Shown here: in pieces, positions 53,417 through 62,876 of the stretch
How positions within the stretch are numbered: the stretch's first letter is position 1
How the letters are laid out: every line of letters starts with the position of its first letter
Source: an uncultured Altererythrobacter sp.
GTDB lineage: Bacteria; Pseudomonadota; Alphaproteobacteria; Sphingomonadales; Sphingomonadaceae
Length of the DNA: 64,000 bases
NCBI GenBank assembly: GCA_947492235.1
Contig: CANLLZ010000001.1
Span: 806,001 to 870,000, forward strand
Reading direction: 5' to 3'
Notes under the pieces: model-generated
Databases searched by the model: none
What the model saw: only the letters and a program-made list of their open reading frames with translations
What the model was told of the DNA's origin: nothing
Translations under genes and position numbers: made by a program

Positions 53417-54724
53417 ATGAATGCAATGGTCGCAATGGAACGGGATGAGCTGACAGGTTTGCCGGGGCGCGCTGCGTCTCTGGAGCGGCTTGACCAGTGG
53501 CTGGCGCGCGAGGGCGTACCGGTGCACGCGATGGTGCTGAGCCTTGGCCGGTTCGAAACCGTCAATCTGGCCTTTGGCGAGGCCACAGGGGATGGCGCCC
53601 TGGCCGAGGTGGCGCGGCGGCTGATGCATTTCGGCGAGGACGAGTTCGAGCTGTCCGACTGGATTGCCGCGCGGCTTGGCGGGGGAAAGTTCCTGCTGGC
53701 GCTGCGGGAGGGTTGCACGCGCGAGCGGTGGCAATGGCTGGCCGAGGCGCTGGCCGATGCCGTGGCGCTGCCGATAGCGGCGGTTGAATCCGATGCCAGC
53801 CTGCGTTTGTGGCCACGGATTGCCCTGATACGCGCGGCACCGGGCGAGGATTCGCGGGCCCTGCTAGACCGGCTTGCCGAAGCGCTGGGCCGGATGAAAG
53901 GCCAGCCGGGGCGCCGCACGGAATGGATCGACCGGCAGAAAGCGCCGGACGGGATCAGCGGTGCGCAGTTGGAGGCCGATCTGATGGGCGCAATGGCGCG
54001 CGGCGAGATCGAAGTGCGCTTTCAACCGCAATATGCACTGCCAGATGACCGCCTGACTGGGGCCGAGGCTCTTGCCCGGTGGCAGCATCCGGTTCTGGGA
54101 CTGATCGGCGCCGGGCCACTGTTTGCGATTGCCCAGCGGGCCGACCAGACCTCGGCCCTGTCGCGCCATGTTGCGGAGCGGGCGCTGGATATTGCGCGAG
54201 AGTGGCCAGCGGATTTGCGGCTATCGCTCAATATTACCCCCAACGATCTCGCCTCGCCCAATTTTGCGAATGATTTTCTGGCATTGCTCGGTCAGAGCGG
54301 GTTCGATCCGCATCGCCTGACACTGGAAATCACCGAGCAGGTTCTGCTGGCCGATCTGGACATGGCAGCCGAGGTTCTTGCGAAAATCCAGTCGGCGGGG
54401 ATCGCTCTATCGCTGGATGATTTCGGGGCGGGATTCTGCAATTTCCGCTATCTCAAACTGCTGCCTCTCAGCGCGTTGAAGCTGGATCGGACCATGGTGG
54501 AAGGCATCGCCGAAAACCCCCGCGATCTGGCGGTTTTGCGGGCGATAGTGGCCATGGCGAGGGCGCTCGATCTGGCGGTCGTCGCCGAGGGGATCGACAC
54601 CGAGGAGAAGCGGCGCATTGTCGCCGGAGAAGGGTGCTCAAGTTATCAGGGTTTCCTGCGGGCGCGCCCTATGAAGCCGGATGCTTTTGCCAAACTCGCG
54701 ATGGCGGGGGCCGCAGCCGCTTAG
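53417..54724 (+). CDS. c-di-GMP phosphodiesterase (EAL) with degenerate GGDEF domain
   Basis: Protein of 435 residues in two halves. The first (about residues 8-170) has GGDEF fold features (RDELTGLPGRAASLERLDQWL), but its catalytic site reads GGGKF instead of GGDEF, so it should not make c-di-GMP. The second (residues about 185-430) is an intact EAL domain with GAEALARWQHPVLG, LNITPNDL, LEITE, DDFGAGFCNF, LKLDRTMV, VAEGIDTEE and QGFL, so it should degrade c-di-GMP. No membrane or sensory domain is visible. Its end overlaps the mfd stop by four bases, tail to tail. Confidence 0.9.
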   Translation: MNAMVAMERDELTGLPGRAASLERLDQWLAREGVPVHAMVLSLGRFETVNLAFGEATGDGALAEVARRLMHFGEDEFELSDWIAARLGGGKFLLALREGCTRERWQWLAEALADAVALPIAAVESDASLRLWPRIALIRAAPGEDSRALLDRLAEALGRMKGQPGRRTEWIDRQKAPDGISGAQLEADLMGAMARGEIEVRFQPQYALPDDRLTGAEALARWQHPVLGLIGAGPLFAIAQRADQTSALSRHVAERALDIAREWPADLRLSLNITPNDLASPNFANDFLALLGQSGFDPHRLTLEITEQVLLADLDMAAEVLAKIQSAGIALSLDDFGAGFCNFRYLKLLPLSALKLDRTMVEGIAENPRDLAVLRAIVAMARALDLAVVAEGIDTEEKRRIVAGEGCSSYQGFLRARPMKPDAFAKLAMAGAAAA

Positions 54725-57700
54725 GCCGCCTGCTTTTCCTTCGCCTTGCGCGCCTTGGCAGCAATCCCGCTCAGACCCTTGGTCAATTGAAACAAGCCAT
54801 TTAGGCGGCTTTCGGGGCTATCCCATGCGCGGTTGATCACCAGCTTCATATCGGGGCGCAATTTCGCAGTTCCCTTCAGCCGGTCGACATAGGCGAGCAG
54901 GCCCGGTCCATCGGGGAAGTCGTCTTGGTGGAATGTCACCAGCGTGCCGCGCGCACCGACATCGATTTTGGCGATATTGGCGATAATCGCCTGATGTTTG
55001 ATTTCCAGCAGCCTGACCAGATTGCGGGTCGCATCGGGCAGGGGGCCAAAGCGGTCGATCATCTCGGCGGCCATGCTTTCGATCTCGGCTTTGTCCTGTG
55101 CCTGATTGAGACGGCGATAGAGCGCCATGCGCACCGCGAGATCGGGCACGTAGTCCTCGGGGATCATGATCGGCGCATCGACGGTGATTTGCGGGCTGAG
55201 GGCGCTCGTTTCGCGCTCCAGACCGGCTTCACCCGCCTTGGCCGCCAGGATCGCATCCTCCAACATGGATTGGTACAGCTCGAAGCCGACCTCGCGGATG
55301 TGTCCCGATTGCTCGTCACCCACCAGATTGCCGGCCCCGCGAATATCGAGATCGTGGCTCGCCAATTGGAAACCGGCGCCCAGCGAATCGAGATCGCCCA
55401 GCACTTTCAAACGCTTCTCGGCGACCTCTGACAGCTGCGTGTCCTGACCGTAGGTTAGATAGGCATAAGCGCGCAGCTTTGCCCGGCCGACACGGCCACG
55501 CAGCTGGTAAAGTTGGGCAAGGCCAAAGCGGTCGGCGCGGTGGATGATGATGGTATTGGCGCTGGGAATATCCAGTCCGCTTTCCACGATCGTGGTGGAC
55601 AGCAGAACGTCGTATTTCTTCTCGTAGAAGGCGCTCATCCGCTCTTCAACCTGGCCTGCGCCCATCTGCCCGTGCGCGGTTACGACCTTCACCTCCGGCA
55701 CATGCTCTCGCAGCCACTCTTCCAGCTGCTCCATGTCGGAAATACGCGGGACCACAATAAAGCTCTGCCCACCGCGATGATGCTCGCGCAGCAAGGCCTC
55801 GCGCATCACCATGTCGTCCCATTCCATCACATAGGTGCGCACAGCGAGGCGATCGACCGGCGGCGTCTGGATGGTGCTGAGCTCGCGCAGGCCGGTCATC
55901 GCCATTTGCAGCGTGCGCGGGATGGGCGTGGCGGTCAGCGTGAGCATATGCACATCGGCACGGAGTTGCTTCAGCTTTTCCTTATGCGTCACGCCGAAGC
56001 GTTGCTCTTCGTCCACCACCACGAGGCCGAGATTCTTGAAGGTGGTCGACTTCGAAAGGATAGCGTGCGTGCCGATCACGATATCGATCTGGCCGTTTTC
56101 GAGCCCCTCGCGCGTTTCCTTCATCTCCGCCGGGGGAACGAGACGCGAGAGGCGACCGATTTTCAGCGGGAAGCCCGCGAACCGTTCGGTGAAGTTCTGG
56201 TAATGCTGGCGGGCAAGCAGAGTGGTAGGGGCCACCATGGCGACTTGCTGCCCGTTCATCGCCGCAACGAAGGCTGCGCGCAGAGCCACTTCGGTTTTGC
56301 CGAAGCCCACATCGCCGCAGACCAGACGGTCCATCGGGCGCCCGCTTTCAAGATCGCGCAGCACGTCGGCGATGGCGTTTTCCTGATCGTCGGTCTCTTC
56401 CCATGGGAAGCGGTCGAGGAACTGGTTGTAGGTTGCTTCTTCCGCTTCCAGCACGGGCGCTTTGCGGAGGGCGCGGGCGGCGGCGGTTTTCATCAGTTCG
56501 CCTGCGATGGCCCGGATGCGTTCGCGCAGTTTCGCGCGGCGGCGTTGCCAAGCCTCGCCGCCCAGCCGGTCCAGCTGCACGGCCTGTTCGCTGCTGCCAT
56601 AGCGGGTCAGCACGTCGATATTCTCGACCGGGATGTAAAGCTTATCGCCGCCGGCATATTCCAGCATCACGCAGTCATGCTTGCTCTTGCCCGCGGCAAT
56701 GGCCTCCAGCCCGAGATATTTGCCGATCCCGTGCTCGATATGGACCACCAGATCGCCGCGATTGAGGGCCTGTATCTCGGCCAGAAAGGCATCGGAATCC
56801 TTGCGGCGTTTCTTGCGCCGGACCAGCCTGTCCCCCAGCACATCCTGCTCGGTCAGCAGCTCCAGCTCGTCATTGGCGAAGCCGGTTTCCAGCGGCAGGA
56901 CCAGAGCGACCGTCTTGCCCTTGGCCGATTTCCCAAGCGCATCCTGCCAGCTATCGGCCAGCAGGGTCTCGGCACCAGCTTCTGACAGGATCGACGCAAT
57001 CCGGCTGCGTGAACCTTCTGAATAGGTGGCGAGGATCGAGCGCTTCTTTGCCTTGCCCAGCGCACCTAGGTGCTTGGCCGCTGCCTCGTAGATATTGTCG
57101 CCACGCGCGCGCTCTGGTGCAAAATCGCGGGCAGATGAAAAGCCGAAATCGAGCACTTTATCGCTTTCCGGCTCGGCGAAGATCACGCTGCGATGGATCG
57201 GCGCGGCCTGCATGGCGCGCTGCCATTCGTCGGCGTCCAGATAGAGCGTTTCCGGGTCGAGCGGGCGGTAACCGCCCTTGGACTGGCCGGTCGCATTGGT
57301 CCGCGCCTCGCGGTAGTCGGCGATATCGGACAGTCGCTCGTCAACGGCAGGCAGGGCGGCGTTGTCGATCACCAGTGCATCGTCAGCACTCAGATGGTCG
57401 AACAGGGTGACCAGCCGGTCTTCGAACAAAGGCAGCCAGTGTTCCATGCCCGCTTGACGCCGGCTGTCGCTGACCGCTTCATAAAGTGGGTCCTGCGTGG
57501 CGGAGGCCCCGAATTGCTCGCGGTACCGGCTGCGGAAGCGTTTGATGCTGTCTTCGTCCAGCAGCGCCTCGCTGGCGGGCAGCAGCAGGAATTTGTCGAG
57601 CGTGCCAGTGGTGCGCTGGGTCGATGGATCGAACAGCCGCAGCGATTCCAGTTCGTCGCCGAAGAAATCGAGCCGCAATCCCTGCTCCAGACCCGACGGG

Positions 57701-58215
57701 AAGATATCCACGATCGACCCGCGCATTGCGTATTCGCCGTGGTCGACGACGGTGTCGGACCGGGTGTATCCTTGCCGGCTGAGGAGTGCAGAGAGACTGG
57801 CATGGCCGATCTCGAACCCGGCCTTCAGCTCGCGGACACTCTCGCGGATACGGAACGGGGTCAGCACGCGTTGGAGGGCGGCGTTGACGGTAGTGACGAC
57901 CAGTTGCGATCCCGTTCTGCCCGCCTGCAGATCATGCAAGGTCGCTAGGCGGGTAGCGCTGATGGAAAGCGCGGGGCTGGCGCGGTCATAAGGCAGGCAA
58001 TCCCATGCGGGAAATTCCAGCACCTGCAATTCCGGCGCGAAGAAGCGCGCTGCCTCGGCCACGGACCGCATCGCCGCTTCGTCCGGAGCGATGAATACGG
58101 CGCGGCCCTTCGCCGCGCGCGCCAGATCGGCCATCACGAGCGGTTGCGCCCCGCGAGCCACGCTGGCGAGGGTGAGCGGCCCATCGGCCTTCAGGATGCG
58201 GGAAAGGTCAGGCAT
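54721..58215 (-). CDS. mfd: Transcription-repair coupling factor Mfd
   Basis: Releases stalled RNA polymerase at lesions and recruits nucleotide excision repair; 1164 residues. Domains in order: UvrB-homology region (ATLHDLQAGRTGSQLVVTTVNAALQRVL), the CarD-like RNA polymerase interaction segment (RGDLVVHIEHGIGKYLGLEAI), then the RecG-like motor with GDVGFGKTEVALRAAF, VVVDEEQRFGVTHKEKLK, TATPIPRTLQMAMTGLRELS, STTIVESGLDIPSANTIIIHRADRFGLAQLYQLRGRVGRAKLRAYAYL. The C-terminal TRCF domain follows. sdhE lies 50 bases upstream on the same strand, so they are probably co-transcribed. Confidence 0.96.
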   Translation of the reverse strand: MPDLSRILKADGPLTLASVARGAQPLVMADLARAAKGRAVFIAPDEAAMRSVAEAARFFAPELQVLEFPAWDCLPYDRASPALSISATRLATLHDLQAGRTGSQLVVTTVNAALQRVLTPFRIRESVRELKAGFEIGHASLSALLSRQGYTRSDTVVDHGEYAMRGSIVDIFPSGLEQGLRLDFFGDELESLRLFDPSTQRTTGTLDKFLLLPASEALLDEDSIKRFRSRYREQFGASATQDPLYEAVSDSRRQAGMEHWLPLFEDRLVTLFDHLSADDALVIDNAALPAVDERLSDIADYREARTNATGQSKGGYRPLDPETLYLDADEWQRAMQAAPIHRSVIFAEPESDKVLDFGFSSARDFAPERARGDNIYEAAAKHLGALGKAKKRSILATYSEGSRSRIASILSEAGAETLLADSWQDALGKSAKGKTVALVLPLETGFANDELELLTEQDVLGDRLVRRKKRRKDSDAFLAEIQALNRGDLVVHIEHGIGKYLGLEAIAAGKSKHDCVMLEYAGGDKLYIPVENIDVLTRYGSSEQAVQLDRLGGEAWQRRRAKLRERIRAIAGELMKTAAARALRKAPVLEAEEATYNQFLDRFPWEETDDQENAIADVLRDLESGRPMDRLVCGDVGFGKTEVALRAAFVAAMNGQQVAMVAPTTLLARQHYQNFTERFAGFPLKIGRLSRLVPPAEMKETREGLENGQIDIVIGTHAILSKSTTFKNLGLVVVDEEQRFGVTHKEKLKQLRADVHMLTLTATPIPRTLQMAMTGLRELSTIQTPPVDRLAVRTYVMEWDDMVMREALLREHHRGGQSFIVVPRISDMEQLEEWLREHVPEVKVVTAHGQMGAGQVEERMSAFYEKKYDVLLSTTIVESGLDIPSANTIIIHRADRFGLAQLYQLRGRVGRAKLRAYAYLTYGQDTQLSEVAEKRLKVLGDLDSLGAGFQLASHDLDIRGAGNLVGDEQSGHIREVGFELYQSMLEDAILAAKAGEAGLERETSALSPQITVDAPIMIPEDYVPDLAVRMALYRRLNQAQDKAEIESMAAEMIDRFGPLPDATRNLVRLLEIKHQAIIANIAKIDVGARGTLVTFHQDDFPDGPGLLAYVDRLKGTAKLRPDMKLVINRAWDSPESRLNGLFQLTKGLSGIAAKARKAKEKQAA

Positions 58216-58265
58216 GTGATTGGGGTATGCCGGGCGCGCCGAAGCGTTCCCGTGGGCCTATGATG

Positions 58266-58544
58266 TCAGCGAGGGATATCGACGTAATCGAGTTTGCGCA
58301 TGGCGTCCATTTGTGGGCCGGTAAAGGCATCGGGGATCGGCTGCGTCCCCAATGCCCAGGCCATAATGTCCACATCATCCTCGTCCAGCAGCGCTTCAAA
58401 CCACGCGAGCTCTGCCTCGCCCCAGTCTTGGCTATACCGGTCCAGAAAGCCGCCGATCATATAATCGGCCTCGCGCGTGCCGCGATGCCATGCGCGGAAT
58501 TTGGCCCGCGCGAGCCGGGCTCCTTTGGTGAGGGATTGTGCCAT
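58266..58544 (-). CDS. sdhE: FAD assembly factor SdhE
   Basis: A 92-residue protein of the SdhE/DUF339 family that helps attach FAD to succinate dehydrogenase. The RGxxE signature is RAWHRGTREADYMIGGFLDRYSQDW, then ELAWFEALLDEDDVDIMAWALG, both typical. ATG 58544 gives the usual size; a longer frame to 58580 is less likely. Divergent from recG across 56 bases, and upstream of mfd on its own strand, a common alphaproteobacterial arrangement. Confidence 0.93.
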   Translation of the reverse strand: MAQSLTKGARLARAKFRAWHRGTREADYMIGGFLDRYSQDWGEAELAWFEALLDEDDVDIMAWALGTQPIPDAFTGPQMDAMRKLDYVDIPR

Positions 58545-58600
58545 CCCAGAGCGGTTAGGCCACTCGAAATCGCCGCGCAACAGGCTATAGGCTGTGGTCG

Positions 58601-60664
58601 ATGCGCCCAGATGAACTCAATCCCCTGTTTGCCGAGGTCGAAACGCTGGATGGCGTGGGTCCAAAGCTCATGAAACCACTGGGCCGGTTGGGGCTCAGCC
58701 GTGTGCGCGATCTGGCGTATCACTTGCCGGACCGGTTCGTCACAAGGCGCGCGGTTGGCAATGTGGATGAGGCGGGCGAGGGAGAGCAGATCGTCATCCA
58801 GCTGACACCCACCGAACACAAAGCGCCCTACAATCCCGGACGCGGACCTTATCGTATTCTGGCGCAGGATGCGGTCGGCAACATCATCGCCATTACCTAT
58901 TTCGGGCGCGCATCCTATTCGGGCAAGAAGCTGCTGCCGGTGGGCGAGACACGCTGGGTCGCAGGGCGGCTCGACCGGTATGGCGACATGCTGCAGATCG
59001 TCCATCCCGATCATGTATTGGAGGAGGGCGGCGAGACGCTCCAGCGGCTGTGCGAGCCGGTCTATTCGCTGGCCGAGGGGCTGACCCAGCCAAAGATCGG
59101 CGGGCTGGTTGGGCAATCGCTGGCCAAGCTGCCCGATTTGCCGGAATGGATCGAGCCGGGACTGTTCGAGCGCGAAGGCTGGCCCGCATGGTCCGATGCC
59201 CTGAAACTGGCGCATAAGGGGGAGAACGCGCAGGCGCGCGAGCGGCTTGCCTATGACGAATTGCTGGCGAATTCCCTCGCACTAATGCTGGTGCGGGCGG
59301 ACAATCGCCAGCGCAAGGGGCGTGCGCTGGTGGGTGACGGATCGCGGCGCGGTAAGTTGCAATTGCCATTTCCGCTGACTGGCGCGCAGGAACGCTCGAA
59401 CCGCGAGATTGCTGGCGATATGGCACAGGTCTCGCCCATGCTGCGCCTGCTCCAAGGCGATGTGGGCGCGGGCAAGACGGTGGTTGCGCTGGAAGCGATG
59501 CTGGTGGCGGTGGAGGCGGGGGCCCAGGCGGCGCTGCTTGCTCCCACCGAGATACTCGCGCGCCAGCATTTCGAGACATTGCGCAGCATGGCCGCGCCCA
59601 CAGGCGTCGAAATTGCCCTGCTGACGGGCCGCGACAAGGGGCGTGCGCGCGAGAGCATTCTGATGGGGCTGATGGATGGTTCGATCGACATGGTCGTCGG
59701 CACCCACGCGATTTTCCAAGATACGGTAGCCTACAAGGACCTCGGTCTGGTGGTCATCGATGAGCAGCACCGCTTCGGCGTTGCGCAGCGGCTCATGCTG
59801 GCCAAGAAGGGCAAGACCACACCGCACACGCTGGCGATGACCGCAACACCGATCCCGCGCACGCTGACGCTTGCACAATATGGCGAGATGGAAGTCAGCC
59901 GCCTGGACGAGCTTCCCCCCGGCAGACAGGCCATCGACACGCTGGTGTTCCCGCAGGCGCGGATGGAGGAAGTCGCAGACGGCGTCGCGCGTCATCTGGA
60001 AACAGGGCAGCAGGCCTATTGGGTGTGCCCGATGGTCAATGACAACGAGACGCTCGATATCGCCGCTGCCGAGGCTCGCTATGCTGCGCTGAAAGAACGT
60101 TTCGGCGAGGCGGTGGTGCTGGTGCACGGGCAATTACAGGCGGATCAGAAAGACGCCGCGATGGAGCGCTTCTCCAGCGGAGAGGCGAAATTGCTGGTCG
60201 CCACCACGGTAATCGAAGTCGGCGTAGATGTGCCTGCCGCCACACTGATGGTGATCGAGCAGGCGGAGCGCTTCGGCCTTGCTCAGCTGCACCAGCTCAG
60301 GGGGCGTGTGGGACGGGGCAGCGAGAAATCGGTCTGCCTGCTGCTGCGCGGGGATGCTTTGTCCGAAACCGGCAAGAAGCGTCTTGCTTTGATGCGAGAG
60401 ACTCAGGACGGCTTTCGTATTGCAGAGGAAGATCTGGAACTGCGCGGCGGGGGCGAATTGCTCGGCACGCGGCAGTCCGGCGACACACCGTTCCGGATTG
60501 CCACGCTGGAGCAAATCCAGAAATGGCTGCCAGTTGCGCATGATGATGCGCAGATGCTGGTCGATCATGACGGCGGCCTCGCCTCGGAAAGAGGCAAGGC
60601 CGCACGCACATTGCTCTATCTGATGGAGCGGGACTGGGGCGTCCAGCTGCTGCGCGGAGGTTAA
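58601..60664 (+). CDS. recG: ATP-dependent DNA helicase RecG
   Basis: Branch-migration helicase that remodels stalled replication forks; 687 residues. The N-terminal wedge/OB region (LDGVGPKLMKPLGRLGLSRVRDLAYHLPDRFV) precedes the motor: LLQGDVGAGKTVVALEAML, LLAPTEILARQH, VIDEQHRFGVAQRLML, MTATPIPRTLTL, TTVIEVGVDVPAATLMVIEQAERFGLAQLHQLRGRVGRG. The wedge and TRG motif support RecG over PriA or Mfd. ATG 58601 is close to the divergent sdhE start. Its TAA forms half of a 14-base palindrome shared with the porin stop. Confidence 0.96.
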   Translation: MRPDELNPLFAEVETLDGVGPKLMKPLGRLGLSRVRDLAYHLPDRFVTRRAVGNVDEAGEGEQIVIQLTPTEHKAPYNPGRGPYRILAQDAVGNIIAITYFGRASYSGKKLLPVGETRWVAGRLDRYGDMLQIVHPDHVLEEGGETLQRLCEPVYSLAEGLTQPKIGGLVGQSLAKLPDLPEWIEPGLFEREGWPAWSDALKLAHKGENAQARERLAYDELLANSLALMLVRADNRQRKGRALVGDGSRRGKLQLPFPLTGAQERSNREIAGDMAQVSPMLRLLQGDVGAGKTVVALEAMLVAVEAGAQAALLAPTEILARQHFETLRSMAAPTGVEIALLTGRDKGRARESILMGLMDGSIDMVVGTHAIFQDTVAYKDLGLVVIDEQHRFGVAQRLMLAKKGKTTPHTLAMTATPIPRTLTLAQYGEMEVSRLDELPPGRQAIDTLVFPQARMEEVADGVARHLETGQQAYWVCPMVNDNETLDIAAAEARYAALKERFGEAVVLVHGQLQADQKDAAMERFSSGEAKLLVATTVIEVGVDVPAATLMVIEQAERFGLAQLHQLRGRVGRGSEKSVCLLLRGDALSETGKKRLALMRETQDGFRIAEEDLELRGGGELLGTRQSGDTPFRIATLEQIQKWLPVAHDDAQMLVDHDGGLASERGKAARTLLYLMERDWGVQLLRGG

Positions 60665-60675
60665 CCGCGCGGTTA
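60662..60675. other. Palindrome holding both convergent stop codons (recG/porin)
   Basis: TAACCGCGCGGTTA is a perfect 14-base palindrome. Its left TAA is the recG stop and its right TTA is the complement of the porin stop. Gap between genes is only eight bases. No poly-T is present. Confidence 0.7.
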
Positions 60676-62250
60676 GAACGCCACCTGCGCGCCGATTAAT
60701 GCGACATTGGTGTCGGCCTCACGTACGGACCAGCTGCTGCCATCGGGTAGATTGCCGCCACTCAGGAAATTGAGCGGCGCCCAGCCGTCCACATGGGTGA
60801 ACTCGGTGAACAGATTGATCGATTCGCTCGGGAACCAGGAGAATCCGAGAACTGCTTGGTTCTGCCGTTCCCACGGTGCACCATTGTCGCCCGAGATAAA
60901 CTTGGAGAACTCGCCCGATACCGCGAATTTGCGGCCCTGAGGGCTGGCTGAGAATTCGCCGAAGCCGAACCGGCCGCCCAGGGTGAAGGCTTCTGCCTCG
61001 ACCGCAGCAAACTGGCTGAGCGGGTTCATCGGAATGGGCACAGCGGTGCCGGGCCATTCGTCCGTCGTGGTCGCATACTCGCCGATCAGCTTGACCGGGC
61101 CAATGTTGACCTGGCCATAGGCGGCAACAGCGGGATTGTTGTCGTCACACGGATTGAAGTGGAAAATCGGATAGCCCTGGCAATAGGCGCTGCCATGGAT
61201 GTAGCTGGCCCCGGCCATGACGCTGTTGCCATTCTCGCCAAAGGGCAGGGTAAAGCGCGCATCGACGGCGAAATTGTTCAGCCGCGAGGGAACGCTGGTG
61301 CCTTGTACAGGGACATTGGCTGCGCGGAACTGCGCTCCGCCTTGCACGGCCATGGCGCGTACCGTCACATTCTCGCTGGTGTACCCCGCTTGCGCTCCAT
61401 AGGCGAGGCCGGCGAAAGCGTGCCAGTTGGTCGAATTGGTGAACGGGCTGACAGTCTCGTTCAGCCCGAACGGCACATCCATCTTGCCGACCAGCGCGTA
61501 GAACGGCGACTTGTCGAGATTGCCCAGCATTACCCAGCCGCGGCGCAGCTGGATCTGATTGCGGGTGAGGGCAGTGATGTTGCCAGCACCGAAACTTTGC
61601 TGGGGATCATACAGCATCTCGGCATAGGCAATCACGCTGTCAGTCAGTTTGGCGGTCACTGCGAGCTGCGCCGAATGGATTACCGCTTCAGACACCGACT
61701 TGCCGATCTGGTTATTCGTAGTCGGGTGACGCATGAGATAACCGAATTTGCTGTCGGTATCGCTCCACTGCTGATTGGCAATGGCAGTCACGCCGCCGGA
61801 CAGAACGACACGGCTGTCCAGATCGCCAGCGCTGGCAGCGGCCAGTTGCACCAGCGGTTTGGTATTGGCCGCTTCCGCATTGTCGAGCATCTGGAAAGCG
61901 TAGGAATTGTTGAAGCCGACCGTACCCCGTGACCGGTCTTGAGAGGCCGTGCCGCCTTCGTCTGCATATGCGGGCGCAGGCGTTTCGGTGGCCGAGGCGA
62001 CCTGAACTGCCGCTGCTTGAGCCGGTGTCACTGCTGATGCCGATGCCGGAGCGATGCTCGCTTTCAACCGGGCATTTTCGGCTTCGAGCGCAGCCAGCCT
62101 TTGTTCCAGCGCAAGGAAACGCGCTTCGACGCTGTTTTCAGCGGCGGTTGGCTGGGCGACATCGGGAGCATTGCTGTCTTGAGCGAAGGTCGGCGTGGCA
62201 AATGCGCCAAGCAGGAGTGCAGCGCCGAGCGGGAGAAGTTTACGGTTCAC
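60673..62250 (-). CDS. Outer-membrane beta-barrel porin with N-terminal coiled coil
   Basis: A 525-residue outer-membrane protein. A signal peptide (MNRKLLPLGAALLLGAFATPTFAQ) is followed by a helical coiled coil (NSVEARFLALEQRLAALEAENARLKASI) and an Ala/Pro-rich linker. The rest, about residues 110-525, is a beta-barrel of short alternating amphipathic strands ending in Phe (ALIGAQVAF). This N-terminal coiled-coil plus barrel pattern is seen in LbtU-type siderophore porins and related alphaproteobacterial porins. It starts at GTG 62250. Substrate cannot be told by reading; LbtU-like is my best guess. A CtrA-like site lies upstream at 62303. Confidence 0.8.
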   Translation of the reverse strand: MNRKLLPLGAALLLGAFATPTFAQDSNAPDVAQPTAAENSVEARFLALEQRLAALEAENARLKASIAPASASAVTPAQAAAVQVASATETPAPAYADEGGTASQDRSRGTVGFNNSYAFQMLDNAEAANTKPLVQLAAASAGDLDSRVVLSGGVTAIANQQWSDTDSKFGYLMRHPTTNNQIGKSVSEAVIHSAQLAVTAKLTDSVIAYAEMLYDPQQSFGAGNITALTRNQIQLRRGWVMLGNLDKSPFYALVGKMDVPFGLNETVSPFTNSTNWHAFAGLAYGAQAGYTSENVTVRAMAVQGGAQFRAANVPVQGTSVPSRLNNFAVDARFTLPFGENGNSVMAGASYIHGSAYCQGYPIFHFNPCDDNNPAVAAYGQVNIGPVKLIGEYATTTDEWPGTAVPIPMNPLSQFAAVEAEAFTLGGRFGFGEFSASPQGRKFAVSGEFSKFISGDNGAPWERQNQAVLGFSWFPSESINLFTEFTHVDGWAPLNFLSGGNLPDGSSWSVREADTNVALIGAQVAF

Positions 62251-62337
62251 GAAAATTGCCTTTGGCTGATCGGGTCAGTCCGGCGGCAATAGGAACTATG
62301 GTTTAGAACTTGGTTAACACGGGCATAACATTCGGCT

Positions 62338-62811
62338 TCATTCCGTGAACGCCGCCACCAGAGCCTGCGCTGCCAGATCGACATCTTCCCAAGTATCGGC
62401 GAAGTTTTCCTCCCCGCCGTAATACGGATCGGCCACCGCTGCGCCCTCGCGGCCCGGCACGGCATCCATCAGCAGGCCAACGCGGGCGGTGGCATCGGGC
62501 GGGGCAAGGGCCTGGATATTGGCAAGATTGGAATGATCGAGCGCAAGGATGTGCGTGAAGCGCAGAAAATCGCGGATTTGCAACTGACGGCCCTTGTATC
62601 CGGAAATGTCGATCCCGTGGCGCTGTGCCTCGGCGATACTGCGCGGGTCGGGCGGGGAGCCGACATGATAATCCGCCGTGCCTGCGCTGTCGGCATCGAC
62701 GCACAGACCCACTTCGGCGGCGCGCCTCCGAAACGCGCCCTCGGCAAGGGGAGAACGGCAGATATTGCCGAGGCATACGAACAGGACGGCGGGGCGCTGG
62801 ATCATCCGCAT
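62338..62811 (-). CDS. Low-molecular-weight protein-tyrosine phosphatase
   Basis: Dephosphorylates tyrosine-phosphorylated proteins, 157 residues from the start chosen. The P-loop is VLFVCLGNICRSPLAEGAF (CxxxxxR(S/T)) near the N-terminus, DSAGTADYHVGSPPDPRSIAEAQRHGIDISGYKGRQ follows, and the general acid Asp motif is ADPYYGGEENF. Several in-frame ATGs exist (62805, 62811, 62832, 62871); 62811 gives a compact N-terminus, but no ribosome site singles it out. The gene is divergent from the DUF885 gene. Confidence 0.9.
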   Translation of the reverse strand: MRMIQRPAVLFVCLGNICRSPLAEGAFRRRAAEVGLCVDADSAGTADYHVGSPPDPRSIAEAQRHGIDISGYKGRQLQIRDFLRFTHILALDHSNLANIQALAPPDATARVGLLMDAVPGREGAAVADPYYGGEENFADTWEDVDLAAQALVAAFTE

Positions 62812-62876
62812 CGGATACTGGACCGGGGCCATATCGCGCAATAGGACAGACCGACACAATCCGGGAGACACACGTC

